From a virus: a stretch of DNA of 37,736 bases. A program made the translations under genes and the position numbers. Position 1 is the stretch's first letter. Every line of letters begins with the position of its first letter. Location: the IMG/VR virus record IMGVR_UViG_3300014887_000059, positions 1-37,736 of that record. One strand, 5' to 3'. Under the pieces are notes generated by a model, which saw only the letters and a list, made by a program, of their open reading frames with translations, searched no databases and was not told the DNA's origin. This document shows positions 30,601-37,736 of the stretch, piece after piece.

Positions 30601-32870
30601 GATTGTTGAAGCAGTTCGAAGTCAAGACTGTCAAACACATCCCAATCGCCCAAGTACAAAGCGTTACCGGCGGCATCGAACAACTGCGTCGGATTGTTTG
30701 CAACAACGTCTTGAGTAATTTCACTTCCGTCATGCCTAACCACATAGTCTAGGTAAGGTTTGACTACAACCTCGGGGCCATCCTCAAGTTGGGCTGTGAC
30801 TATAATTTGTTTTGCTCTGGCAGGGCAAAACTTCTTCTTCGGCGGTACCTCTTTGATGTACACGAAGGAGTTTTTGCCCGGATACTTCCTCAGTTCGGCT
30901 GTAATCGTCTTCTGGTCAGCAGCCTTCAACACAACGTCCTGTCCGATGGTTGCTCCTGCCCAGCTCCCGTATCCGTATCTCATCTTGTTGTCGTACGCCC
31001 TGTAGTGAAACGCGTGCATTCCATATTCGTGGTACCTGTCGACGGACAGAGTCAGCTTCAAGTCTTCAGTCTCTTGCTGTGTCAGCTTGAGCTTTTTGAT
31101 GCCACCCTTTGAAGTTCCTCCGTCGCAGTCGACGACTTTGAGAGCTGGAACGCGATGGTCGTACGACCAAGGGATTGCGAGCTTGTAAGCGGGAACTGCT
31201 TCGAGGTCGATCGCAAAACCTTTAAAGTTGACTTCTACAGACTTGTGAGGAGGGTCGAACTTCCAGCTCGGATCAGCGACTCCTGCGAACAAGCGGAACG
31301 TAGGGAATGAACCTCTATCCCATCCAGAGCCGATCGGAGTTACAAAGGTCGTTTCGACCTTGACTAGAATCTCGTTCGGAGGTTTGATCAAGAGGGCGTG
31401 GCCCGTCCTTGCATCAATCGAATCGGTGAGAACCAGCTCAGTGCCGTCTACGGCCTGAAACACTGTCGTTTGACGTCCGTTGTCCAGGTCTACAACGCTC
31501 CATCCAGAGACATCTTCATCGGGGGTTGTGCCAATGAAAACCGTCGAGCCGTTAGCTGATTGAACTGACGCAGGAACAGGCTGTCTGTCAAAACAGTAGG
31601 CAACGAACCCTTCGTTCAGAAAGCCGAGGCTCAGTGCACCGGTAGATACTGCCCCCAGTTCAACTTCCACGTCTCTTGAAATGGATCCAAGTTTTTCCGA
31701 TATCAGACTCGAAGTTACTCTCCTAAGTTTGCATACGTATTCCGTCGTTTTGTTGTAAAGTGAAACCGAGCCATGATCCTGGCTGCCGATGGACAGCGGA
31801 GTTTCAGCGGAGTAATTCCATGAATCACTTGAGGGACTGTACCGAAAAACGTCACGACTATTGTTGTAACCTCCGAAAGTCAGAAAACTATCTTTTATGC
31901 GAGAGGCAGACCAGTGGTACTTAAGTGAGCTCAAAAGTGCCATCGTCTGCCATGTGGACGTTAACGGGTCGAAGTAGAGTGTGTACGACGGGTTGACCGG
32001 TCCGACTCCGTACCCTCCAAAAACCCAAAGCCCATTGTAACCCGAAGCGAATGCAAAATAACTCTTAGACAAGAACGTAGTGCTCGTTTCTTCCGTCCAA
32101 CCGTCACATTGCATCGAATATTTTTCACATCCTGTTGTAATCCCTGCATCTCCAAGCCCTCCAAAAATGTAACCGCAGTCCTTGAACTGTCCTGCTCCGT
32201 GTTGGTATCTGGCAAAGTTGAAGGACGACTTACTCGTCCAAGTCATACCGGAGTCGTTCCAACAATCTAAGAAGTTGACACTTGAAAAGTTGTCCGCTGG
32301 GTTCGTACGCCCTCCTGTAACGTACACTGAAGGTAACCTTTGGAAAGCTGCGGTTTGTGTTCTGGATTGTATCGGCCCGTGTTTCGTTTGCCACACTTCT
32401 CCGGACTGTAAGTACCTGAACATCTGGGTTTGCACTACGCTGTCTTTCGTGTGACCTCCAATTTGGAAGGCTTTCCAACCTCCAGCAAAAGCAGGATTTA
32501 GAACTTTAACAGGAGGGCTCGGCTTGGGGGTCCAAACAAGTGAGGCAATGTCGTACTCTTCGGATAGGTTGCCCGTGCCTCCGAACACTAAAGGACTGTA
32601 GTTCAGGTCTATGTCACAATCGAGAGAGATACGTGTAAACTTTTCATCTGTACTTAGCTCAACGTCCGTAACTCGATATTCGTTCAAATTAGAGTATCGG
32701 AACACAACCAAGTCGTTCGTGCCGATCAAACTCGCTGCGTTTCCCTTGACTCTCACTCTACGAAAGTCTTCGAATTCCAAAACTCTCTCTGGAAATTTGA
32801 GAGCAAGGGACGTCGTGGTTTTGACTTTAGGTTTGGGGCTTTTGAGAGCACGTATGTAGTCCTGACTCAT
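27654..32870 (-). CDS. large tail protein with internal kelch propeller, 1738 aa
   Basis: ATG 32870 overlaps the tape-measure stop as TAATG, so the start is firm; an upstream in-frame codon is the shadow of that gene. Residues about 90-360 form six kelch blades, with Gly-Gly turns GGTGN, GGHTK, GGRTN, GGLGD, GGYGV and GGYNN at 42-51 residue spacing. The remaining 1370 residues are mostly beta-rich, with several jelly-roll-like stretches (for example EVEYWDGLTWTHFP and YFEAPQDWVPSNLNVGGKIF) and a C-terminal part that may contact the tail tube. A gene of this size right after the tape measure is usually a tail-tip or central fibre component. Family identity is not established. Confidence 0.75.
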   Translation of the reverse strand: MSQDYIRALKSPKPKVKTTTSLALKFPERVLEFEDFRRVRVKGNAASLIGTNDLVVFRYSNLNEYRVTDVELSTDEKFTRISLDCDIDLNYSPLVFGGTGNLSEEYDIASLVWTPKPSPPVKVLNPAFAGGWKAFQIGGHTKDSVVQTQMFRYLQSGEVWQTKHGPIQSRTQTAAFQRLPSVYVTGGRTNPADNFSSVNFLDCWNDSGMTWTSKSSFNFARYQHGAGQFKDCGYIFGGLGDAGITTGCEKYSMQCDGWTEETSTTFLSKSYFAFASGYNGLWVFGGYGVGPVNPSYTLYFDPLTSTWQTMALLSSLKYHWSASRIKDSFLTFGGYNNSRDVFRYSPSSDSWNYSAETPLSIGSQDHGSVSLYNKTTEYVCKLRRVTSSLISEKLGSISRDVEVELGAVSTGALSLGFLNEGFVAYCFDRQPVPASVQSANGSTVFIGTTPDEDVSGWSVVDLDNGRQTTVFQAVDGTELVLTDSIDARTGHALLIKPPNEILVKVETTFVTPIGSGWDRGSFPTFRLFAGVADPSWKFDPPHKSVEVNFKGFAIDLEAVPAYKLAIPWSYDHRVPALKVVDCDGGTSKGGIKKLKLTQQETEDLKLTLSVDRYHEYGMHAFHYRAYDNKMRYGYGSWAGATIGQDVVLKAADQKTITAELRKYPGKNSFVYIKEVPPKKKFCPARAKQIIVTAQLEDGPEVVVKPYLDYVVRHDGSEITQDVVANNPTQLFDAAGNALYLGDWDVFDSLDFELLQQSTGVTVTWYYSVGNSDTGDGVHWKELNVTDDTQKFSFSGRVYFEAPQDWVPSNLNVGGKIFNDTYWIKIVPQAAGITVSEIRRHVTVKSKDLSLTFSWDPTVDVPDQETIDVPVAFVKDEFGNWTPATIRPNVTLGQLVNLISRMANVDRESLNNEFNFETPDLTVSSYGSVPVPYYKYKAEVAAGTSVTTLIGVGPEVWSLSNATGLVKLGELPQKHLPFKLYPSGYQEVAPAHCRRLWIREGSEGLEFVGAAWIDFEENFINTAASPSGIELGVGSRRSVFLELFRGRGLTITDYTVRQNVNVAERFFRKGHQFADDTTVTGHYSDATTDKVAGENLAIPYPQVVFSPSGWSTKLYYAAGLTGTITPNTSEGIAWEFQYLTTEDHPHGTRCDECPAGHFVAFTDYPIDQRIVYSIGQQGFVEYCTDLDAVMYFKFPSDDSLTQVLELNVVGSTVYELSHIRLPEKDIPDAYQWPLCGYVDGLTVYLAYQAQWEDELIGNYSYVTRFTLGHLDVDGGKIDSFDYVVYCSEGTTFEETTLDTGDCVHLSRLNDAIYLGDDREFVSSWLNISSSDFDGVIEVEYWDGLTWTHFPTLRDETLSLQQSGHLTVSLPRDWTKVDLNTAAGISGLDPTPRFYTRVRVSLAASAGHSATVTQTTKVWDVIWNSKYDVEYLTPVCLTKVGDYVVFGACDKKFLHYWLKKVSLDSGSTESLLITGFRNPEAFALVEDECYVILGDRRTGRRPVQIAKVNLDPFGIDEVTEVKGSGYMLLGPPSVNGGFLRFVTGPEPELIEFSRSHFIVIPQLPITNSVRVMLQNVAQVSNYLIEVDPYRTLRVVPREYARSDSHFLTFEFLKSVGQREFLQRFDGVKVEWKYEDRSGSVVVGLEGPGSIILEISNPLIQDPLTAALVAAKYLKYWHKRRRLRQVEGSWLAAIKNFDRVKLVVPAVWTAEDVEYQVVGMEFDLRNLTWRAKLIELLEGES

Positions 32871-35800
32871 TACGTCATCAACTCCTTGCTCAAAACTTGC
32901 CTCACTGCAGCAACACGTCTTTTTCTGGCAGGCAACCACACATTGCGGTAAATCCTGTCAACGACTGCCGTATCGTCAATCATTGGCAAGGACCCAGAGA
33001 AGTCTATGACGTCACCCTCGAAAGTGATGTTGACTTCCTGTGCTCGCGTAGTCGCGGGTTGCAGCTCACGTAGTGCCTCTCCAGTAAGCTGCAAACGGCC
33101 GGCGACCTTGCGTAAAGGCAGTACCAGCTCCGGACCTTTTTCTCCAAGGGTTGCAACTGTTTCTCCAAGGACTACTCCTCCTTTCTGCAAACCGCGAACC
33201 TTGCTTTTCAAACCCTCGACAAACGTTTTTCTGGCCAAGAGGATTAAACCGGCTGCAGAAGCAATGCCGGCAGCGATGCCCCAGGGTCCAAGTTTTGTGA
33301 CTAGCCACTTGAATACCGCTGCAGCTGCAGTGTAAATATGGGACCAGATCTGTTTGATGCTCGACCACAGAGTCTGTGCGGCCGTCTTGATGGACGACCA
33401 CCGTGCAGTTTTGACGATGTTAATCAATGCATCGACTGCGACTCGTCGGACGCCAGTCCAAACGTCGGTAAGCACTTCCTTTAAGTTCTTGTAACGTCCT
33501 TTGGTTTCCGCGGCAAACTGCTCGTCTAGCGCGCGTATTTCAAGCAGGTAGCGCTCGTAAGAGATTTGCCCCTCCTCGTACTGTCGTAACAACTGCTCTT
33601 TCTGGTCTTCCATCCTGGCGCGGGTCAACTCAATTTGGGTCTTCGACATTTTTTCTTCCAACCCTAGCATCCTTTCTAGCATAGGGCGGAGAACGTCTCT
33701 TTCAATTGTGTTGAGTACCCTGACTGCAGCGTTTTGTAGGATATCGAACGCGTCTCCAGCGTCCGAAGCGTAACGATACCATGCATACCGTAACGCGTTC
33801 AGCCCTGTCCTTTCGTACTTCAAAATCCACTGCCACTTTTCCCTGTGCAGCTCCTCCTCTGACGCTCCTTGCAGCTTTAACATTTCCAAACGCAGATCGA
33901 GCCAACGACGGTAAAACTGTGGAACACGTTTGAGCTCGTCCTGATAAAGTGCAATACGTTTTGCTTTCAGGTCGCGAGCTACAAGCAACTCTCTTGTGTA
34001 TTCATCTTGGATGTTGGCGTATTTTTCCTCTAAGTATTGTCTGTAAACGTGTAGTTCCTCTCTTACACGCTGCTCAAAGGGTTTGCCCGACTGCTGAATC
34101 AGTTCGGACTGCTTATCGTAGTACTGCTCCCAAATGCCAACGCGATCTTCGGAAAACTTTTGCAGTAGATATTTGAGAAACTGCTCTCTCAATTGCTCAT
34201 CTTCGATGTACTTGTTCGCGAGGATTTCAATCTGAGCGTAATACTCCGTCAAGCGCTGCAGACTTTCGTTGAGCTGTTGCTCGTTCTCAAGTCCTATACG
34301 TTGCAACGCTTCATCGTACATCGACAAAAACTGATCGATAAGGTAGTAGTGTTCCAGTCCAAGCTGCCTTAGTGTGTCCCTCAACGTCTCTGCGGTTACT
34401 CCGGCTTTGTGGAGTGCCTCTACGAGCTTGTTATATGCCTGTACCAGTACGTCGATAGGTACTTTAGCTTCAGCAATCCTCCGGAAGTGTGTCACGGCCT
34501 GCTCTACAGCAAGTTGAGTTTTTCGGGGTATGTCTATCGTAAAGTCGACGAAGGCCTCGAGTTGCTCCCAACTCAATCCAGTAATTGATTTGTTGAGTCT
34601 TTCAATCTGCTGTGCGACTTCCGGTGCATCCTTCCTCAACGCATTCATCGCTTGACGGAACTTCGGGAAGAAGGTGCGCAAATACCACTCAATTACAGTG
34701 GAAGGTTCTCTGGCAAAACGCGACTGCAATGCGTCCAAGTACTTGACCAACTCCACGACCTCGTCTCCTGCCAGCCTGCTCGTTTCTCCGACCGCTTTCA
34801 GACCGCGGCGTACCCTTTCGATAGCTATCAGCGTCTCCAGTGACATTCCTGCGAGACTTTCGATTGCAGTTTGCAAAGTTGATGGGATTTGCTTGCCCAA
34901 TTTGATGTAGGCGTCATAGATTTTTGGAAAAACGTTTTCGATCATCCACTTGCGAACTTGCTCTGACGTATAAGTAGTCTTGAACGCAAACTCCCTCAAA
35001 CTTGTCTCCAGCTCCAGGGGGAGCCTACCTAAGTCTCTGTGCAGCTGAGTATACAATCCGCGTACGATGTCCTGAGCCTCCTCTCCACTTGTTTGAAGCG
35101 TCATCAGCATGCGTGCGTACAACGCATTCCACTCGTCTGGGATTTGTTTTCCGAAGCGCATCCGCACCCAGTTCCAGATTTCGGACGCAAAAGTTTGGAA
35201 CATGTCGCGCGAACTCATCGTCGCTGCATTGAGAAAGTCCATAAAGCGCTGCCACCCTTCACGCCCTACTGCCGCCGAGCGTACCATCTCGTCACGACTT
35301 GCCTGCCAGAACTTCGCAAGTTGAGTCAAGTTGACCTCTGAGGACTCGCTGATGTCATACATCAACTGTGTCAGTGTACGTCGTGTGTTTTCACTGACGT
35401 CTTCTGCGTTTTCGGTGATGTACCACAAAGTTTCCACTACGTACTTTCTGAGGTCTTCGTCCGTCATAGTCGACAACTGGTGGAAATTTTGCTGCAGTGA
35501 CTGCAAGTTGTCTGGCAGTTGTCCGAGCTCCTCTTGCAACATATCCAATGCCTGCAAAATTGTTTGCCTCAGTGTCTCGACGTCACGACGTGCGCGCTGG
35601 GTCAATCTTGTCATCGCACTTTGTACGTCCTGAGCAGCACGCTGTGCGGAATCGCCCTGCTCCCTCCACCGCTCGGGAAAACCTTCGAGTATGGCACCGA
35701 GCCTCTGCCGTATGACGTCAGCGGTTTCGCGTCCTACTTGCTGGATCCTCATCAATGCCACGACTGCGCCAGCTGCAGCCGCTTCCACATCGGATGGCAA

Positions 35801-37736
35801 CTCCAGACCCAAAGTTCTGAAGTCTTCACGAAGTTTCGTCAACTCCGCTCTTGCTGTTCTAGTTGTTAGAGCTAAATTGCGAAAACGTACAATTGCACTC
35901 AGCGTACTTTGGTCCAATTCCTGAACCGCTTTGGCTGCGTCGTAGTTATGCTGTTTGAGCACTTCTAGCGCGTGGATGAGCTGCCACGTCAAGTCCGACT
36001 CCGTAATAAGCCCCTCCCTTCTCATTCGTTCGATGTCGTTCAAAGCCTCAGTTGCGTCTCTAAGTAGTTCCTGAGATCGACGGTACTCATTCGTCGCGCG
36101 GGTGGCGGCAGAGAAGAAGTTCTTGATTGCTCTCCATGCCGCACTCAAACCCCGTCCAATAAGTCCGAAGAAGTCACGAATCGGTTTAGGGATGATGTAC
36201 CTAAACAGTCTTACAATAAACTTTCCGAAGGTCTGACCCCACTCAGTATTCTTTAACCACCAAGACGCCATACGGATCAACGTAACGGTCACTATTGCTG
36301 CCATCGCAACCAAAGCACCTTTGGCACCTAAAGCTCCGCGACCCAGCATGATTAAAGCCGAGCGTACTGTATATGCAGCCGAGCCTGCTGCAACAAGACC
36401 TTGGAGGAGAATCTTTAGTTGTTCGTTCAGCCCTTCGAGTTGACCTACGTAGTCAACTATGTGCAAAGCCGCAAACATTGCGCCTAACACCGCAAGACGC
36501 GACGCAGCTACACGCACGTTGACGCCCAAGATTGAAAATGCAGTTGCGATCATCTTGATGACCCCGACTGCAGTTAACCCTACTGCTACGAATCCTGCAA
36601 AGACCGCGACGGTGCCATTGACGATGCCGGGCAAACGAGAAAACCCTGCGATGACATCTGCAATGGCACCAACAATCCTTCCGATGAAACGGTTAGTCGG
36701 CATAAGAGCACGTACGCGTAGTGCGTTGATGGCTTGCGATAACCTCTGCATTTGGACTTGAGTTGTTTCCAACGCCTTATTGGCCGCTTCCTGAACAGCG
36801 TTATACGCTTCTTGCTGCGCGGCCAAGTCCTCTAAAGCATCCCTGTAGCGACGGTGCATGATGGAGACCGCACGCAAAGCGCGGATGTTGCTGAAGAACT
36901 GCGCCACTTCCTCAGGAAGTAGGAAATTCATTTGTGCGATAGTTTTGATGTAGCCTTGCTTTCTCAAAGTCGCCAAGTCCAAATCGAAGGCTAGAGCACG
37001 CACTACATCACCTGACGCAGCCAATTCACCGCGCCAACGTGCGACAGCTGCAACCGCCCTGCGCGTCGGAAGCATGAAATTTCTCACTGACTGAATTGTA
37101 GAAGTTACTGCCTGGGACATCCTCATACCCGCTCGGGTCAAGGTCATCATAGTAGCAAGCAACTCATCTAAACTCAAACCGGCTGACGCCCATACAGGTA
37201 AAGCACGTCCCAGACGCTGAGCGAGTTCACTGAACTCGAAGCGTCCTCTACGTACAGCCACAAACAGCTTCCCAACGATGTCGTACACGTCTCCAGCTTC
37301 CGTTCCAAAAGAGCGGAGAATTCCGGTGAGAAGCTGTGCAGACAGTGAGGTCTCTATAAAACCTGCTCGTGCTGCCAGTGCAGCAGCAGCTAACGTAGTC
37401 ATCGCGTCTGCAGGCGGGATCAAGGACGACAGAATGTCGTATAACCCCTTCAGAAGTGTACGCGTCCCTTCACCAAATTGGACGGCCAAATCGAGTACAC
37501 CTTGGGCCATCTGCCGACGCCAAGCTTGGAAGACCATGCCCGTTCCCTGTAACATAGTCATCGCATGGGCTAAGTTGTATTCGAATTGCACAACTGGAGC
37601 GATCGCATTGGCGAAAGCCCTTGCAATGACGTATGCTCCACCAGCCGCTGCCATCGCCATAGTAGCGGCGCTTGCTTTGACGTTCCCTGCTACCGCACGC
37701 ATACGCCATGCAAGTTGGCGTGCCGCGCGGTCCGCC
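32870..37736 (-). CDS. tape-measure protein (N-terminus beyond the window)
   Basis: The reading frame stays open to the right edge, reading ADRAARQLAWRMRAVAG before the first internal ATG at 37702, so the true start lies outside. At least 1621 residues are present. The N-terminal part is Ala-rich and helical (ASAATMAMAAAGGAYVIARA) with several hydrophobic segments between about 340 and 480, typical of tape-measure proteins. A very long charged coiled-coil follows, about 530-1440, with many heptads such as TLRQTILQALDMLQEELGQL. The C-terminal domain has WSSIKQIWSHIYTAAAAVFK and VVLGETVATLGEKGPELVLP, the latter a motif often seen at tape-measure C-termini. It sets tail length, so the phage has a long tail (siphovirus or myovirus). 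Confidence 0.92.
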   Translation of the reverse strand, partial: ADRAARQLAWRMRAVAGNVKASAATMAMAAAGGAYVIARAFANAIAPVVQFEYNLAHAMTMLQGTGMVFQAWRRQMAQGVLDLAVQFGEGTRTLLKGLYDILSSLIPPADAMTTLAAAALAARAGFIETSLSAQLLTGILRSFGTEAGDVYDIVGKLFVAVRRGRFEFSELAQRLGRALPVWASAGLSLDELLATMMTLTRAGMRMSQAVTSTIQSVRNFMLPTRRAVAAVARWRGELAASGDVVRALAFDLDLATLRKQGYIKTIAQMNFLLPEEVAQFFSNIRALRAVSIMHRRYRDALEDLAAQQEAYNAVQEAANKALETTQVQMQRLSQAINALRVRALMPTNRFIGRIVGAIADVIAGFSRLPGIVNGTVAVFAGFVAVGLTAVGVIKMIATAFSILGVNVRVAASRLAVLGAMFAALHIVDYVGQLEGLNEQLKILLQGLVAAGSAAYTVRSALIMLGRGALGAKGALVAMAAIVTVTLIRMASWWLKNTEWGQTFGKFIVRLFRYIIPKPIRDFFGLIGRGLSAAWRAIKNFFSAATRATNEYRRSQELLRDATEALNDIERMRREGLITESDLTWQLIHALEVLKQHNYDAAKAVQELDQSTLSAIVRFRNLALTTRTARAELTKLREDFRTLGLELPSDVEAAAAGAVVALMRIQQVGRETADVIRQRLGAILEGFPERWREQGDSAQRAAQDVQSAMTRLTQRARRDVETLRQTILQALDMLQEELGQLPDNLQSLQQNFHQLSTMTDEDLRKYVVETLWYITENAEDVSENTRRTLTQLMYDISESSEVNLTQLAKFWQASRDEMVRSAAVGREGWQRFMDFLNAATMSSRDMFQTFASEIWNWVRMRFGKQIPDEWNALYARMLMTLQTSGEEAQDIVRGLYTQLHRDLGRLPLELETSLREFAFKTTYTSEQVRKWMIENVFPKIYDAYIKLGKQIPSTLQTAIESLAGMSLETLIAIERVRRGLKAVGETSRLAGDEVVELVKYLDALQSRFAREPSTVIEWYLRTFFPKFRQAMNALRKDAPEVAQQIERLNKSITGLSWEQLEAFVDFTIDIPRKTQLAVEQAVTHFRRIAEAKVPIDVLVQAYNKLVEALHKAGVTAETLRDTLRQLGLEHYYLIDQFLSMYDEALQRIGLENEQQLNESLQRLTEYYAQIEILANKYIEDEQLREQFLKYLLQKFSEDRVGIWEQYYDKQSELIQQSGKPFEQRVREELHVYRQYLEEKYANIQDEYTRELLVARDLKAKRIALYQDELKRVPQFYRRWLDLRLEMLKLQGASEEELHREKWQWILKYERTGLNALRYAWYRYASDAGDAFDILQNAAVRVLNTIERDVLRPMLERMLGLEEKMSKTQIELTRARMEDQKEQLLRQYEEGQISYERYLLEIRALDEQFAAETKGRYKNLKEVLTDVWTGVRRVAVDALINIVKTARWSSIKTAAQTLWSSIKQIWSHIYTAAAAVFKWLVTKLGPWGIAAGIASAAGLILLARKTFVEGLKSKVRGLQKGGVVLGETVATLGEKGPELVLPLRKVAGRLQLTGEALRELQPATTRAQEVNITFEGDVIDFSGSLPMIDDTAVVDRIYRNVWLPARKRRVAAVRQVLSKELMT

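Noticed and set aside
18313-32870. Long + strand open frames opposite the tail genes
   Set aside because: They are shadows of the - strand genes: short, without good ribosome binding sites and without recognisable protein patterns.
1-37736. tRNA genes
   Set aside because: No non-coding gap is long enough for one, and I saw no cloverleaf signatures by eye.

Overview
This window is part of a tailed-phage (or prophage) genome. Genes are packed with almost no gaps, many overlap as ATGA or TAATG, and most starts have a strong Shine-Dalgarno sequence of the AAGGAGGT type. A complete replication and nucleotide module on the + strand (about 1-17540) converges on a tail and virion module on the - strand (about 17589-37736). 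The host is bacterial and probably lives at least partly without oxygen. The evidence is a class III (glycyl-radical) ribonucleotide reductase, a radical-SAM QueE, and two proteins with bacterial lipoboxes. I cannot name the host, and I recognise no tRNA, rRNA, CRISPR array, integrase or insertion sequence.

Layout of the + strand. 102-483 holds two small unknown genes. 480-4440 is a 7-deazaguanine (preQ0) pathway: queD, an HPRT-like phosphoribosyltransferase, queE, a divergent queC-like gene, a small lipoprotein, a canonical queC and folE2. 4427-8406 carries a dUTPase, a DNA polymerase A with an N-terminal family-4 uracil-DNA-glycosylase domain, a P-loop kinase-like protein and a DpdA-type (TGT-like) transglycosylase. 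8403-16388 carries nrdD, an HD hydrolase, a gp32-like single-strand binding protein, RuvC, a Cas4/RecB-like nuclease, a DnaB-like helicase, a DnaG-like primase and a dNMP kinase. 16385-17539 looks like a lysis segment: an Amidase_3 endolysin and two tiny membrane proteins. A strong hairpin at 17545-17573 separates the two convergent transcription units.

Layout of the - strand, in transcription order from right to left. A tape-measure protein runs off the right edge. It is followed by a 1738-aa tail protein with an internal six-bladed kelch propeller, a 277-aa beta-rich protein and a 257-aa coiled-coil protein. Then come a small beta-protein with a 942-aa kelch fibre, a 57-aa gene, a second small beta-protein, a 446-aa kelch protein, an 859-aa kelch fibre, a lipoprotein and a 106-aa protein. 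Four separate kelch propellers in one tail locus is striking, and the small beta-protein plus long kelch fibre set has clearly been duplicated.

How it fits together. FolE2, QueD, QueE and QueC would make preQ0 from GTP. DpdA would exchange it for guanine in phage DNA, protecting the genome from host restriction. The second QueC-like protein has no obvious place in a simple preQ0 pathway and is the best candidate for undescribed chemistry. The most notable items are this modification cluster with two QueC paralogues and an embedded HPRT, the UDG-polymerase fusion next to a dUTPase, the multi-kelch tail, and a terminator-like hairpin at the ssb/ruvC junction. All assignments come from reading motifs; no database search was run.
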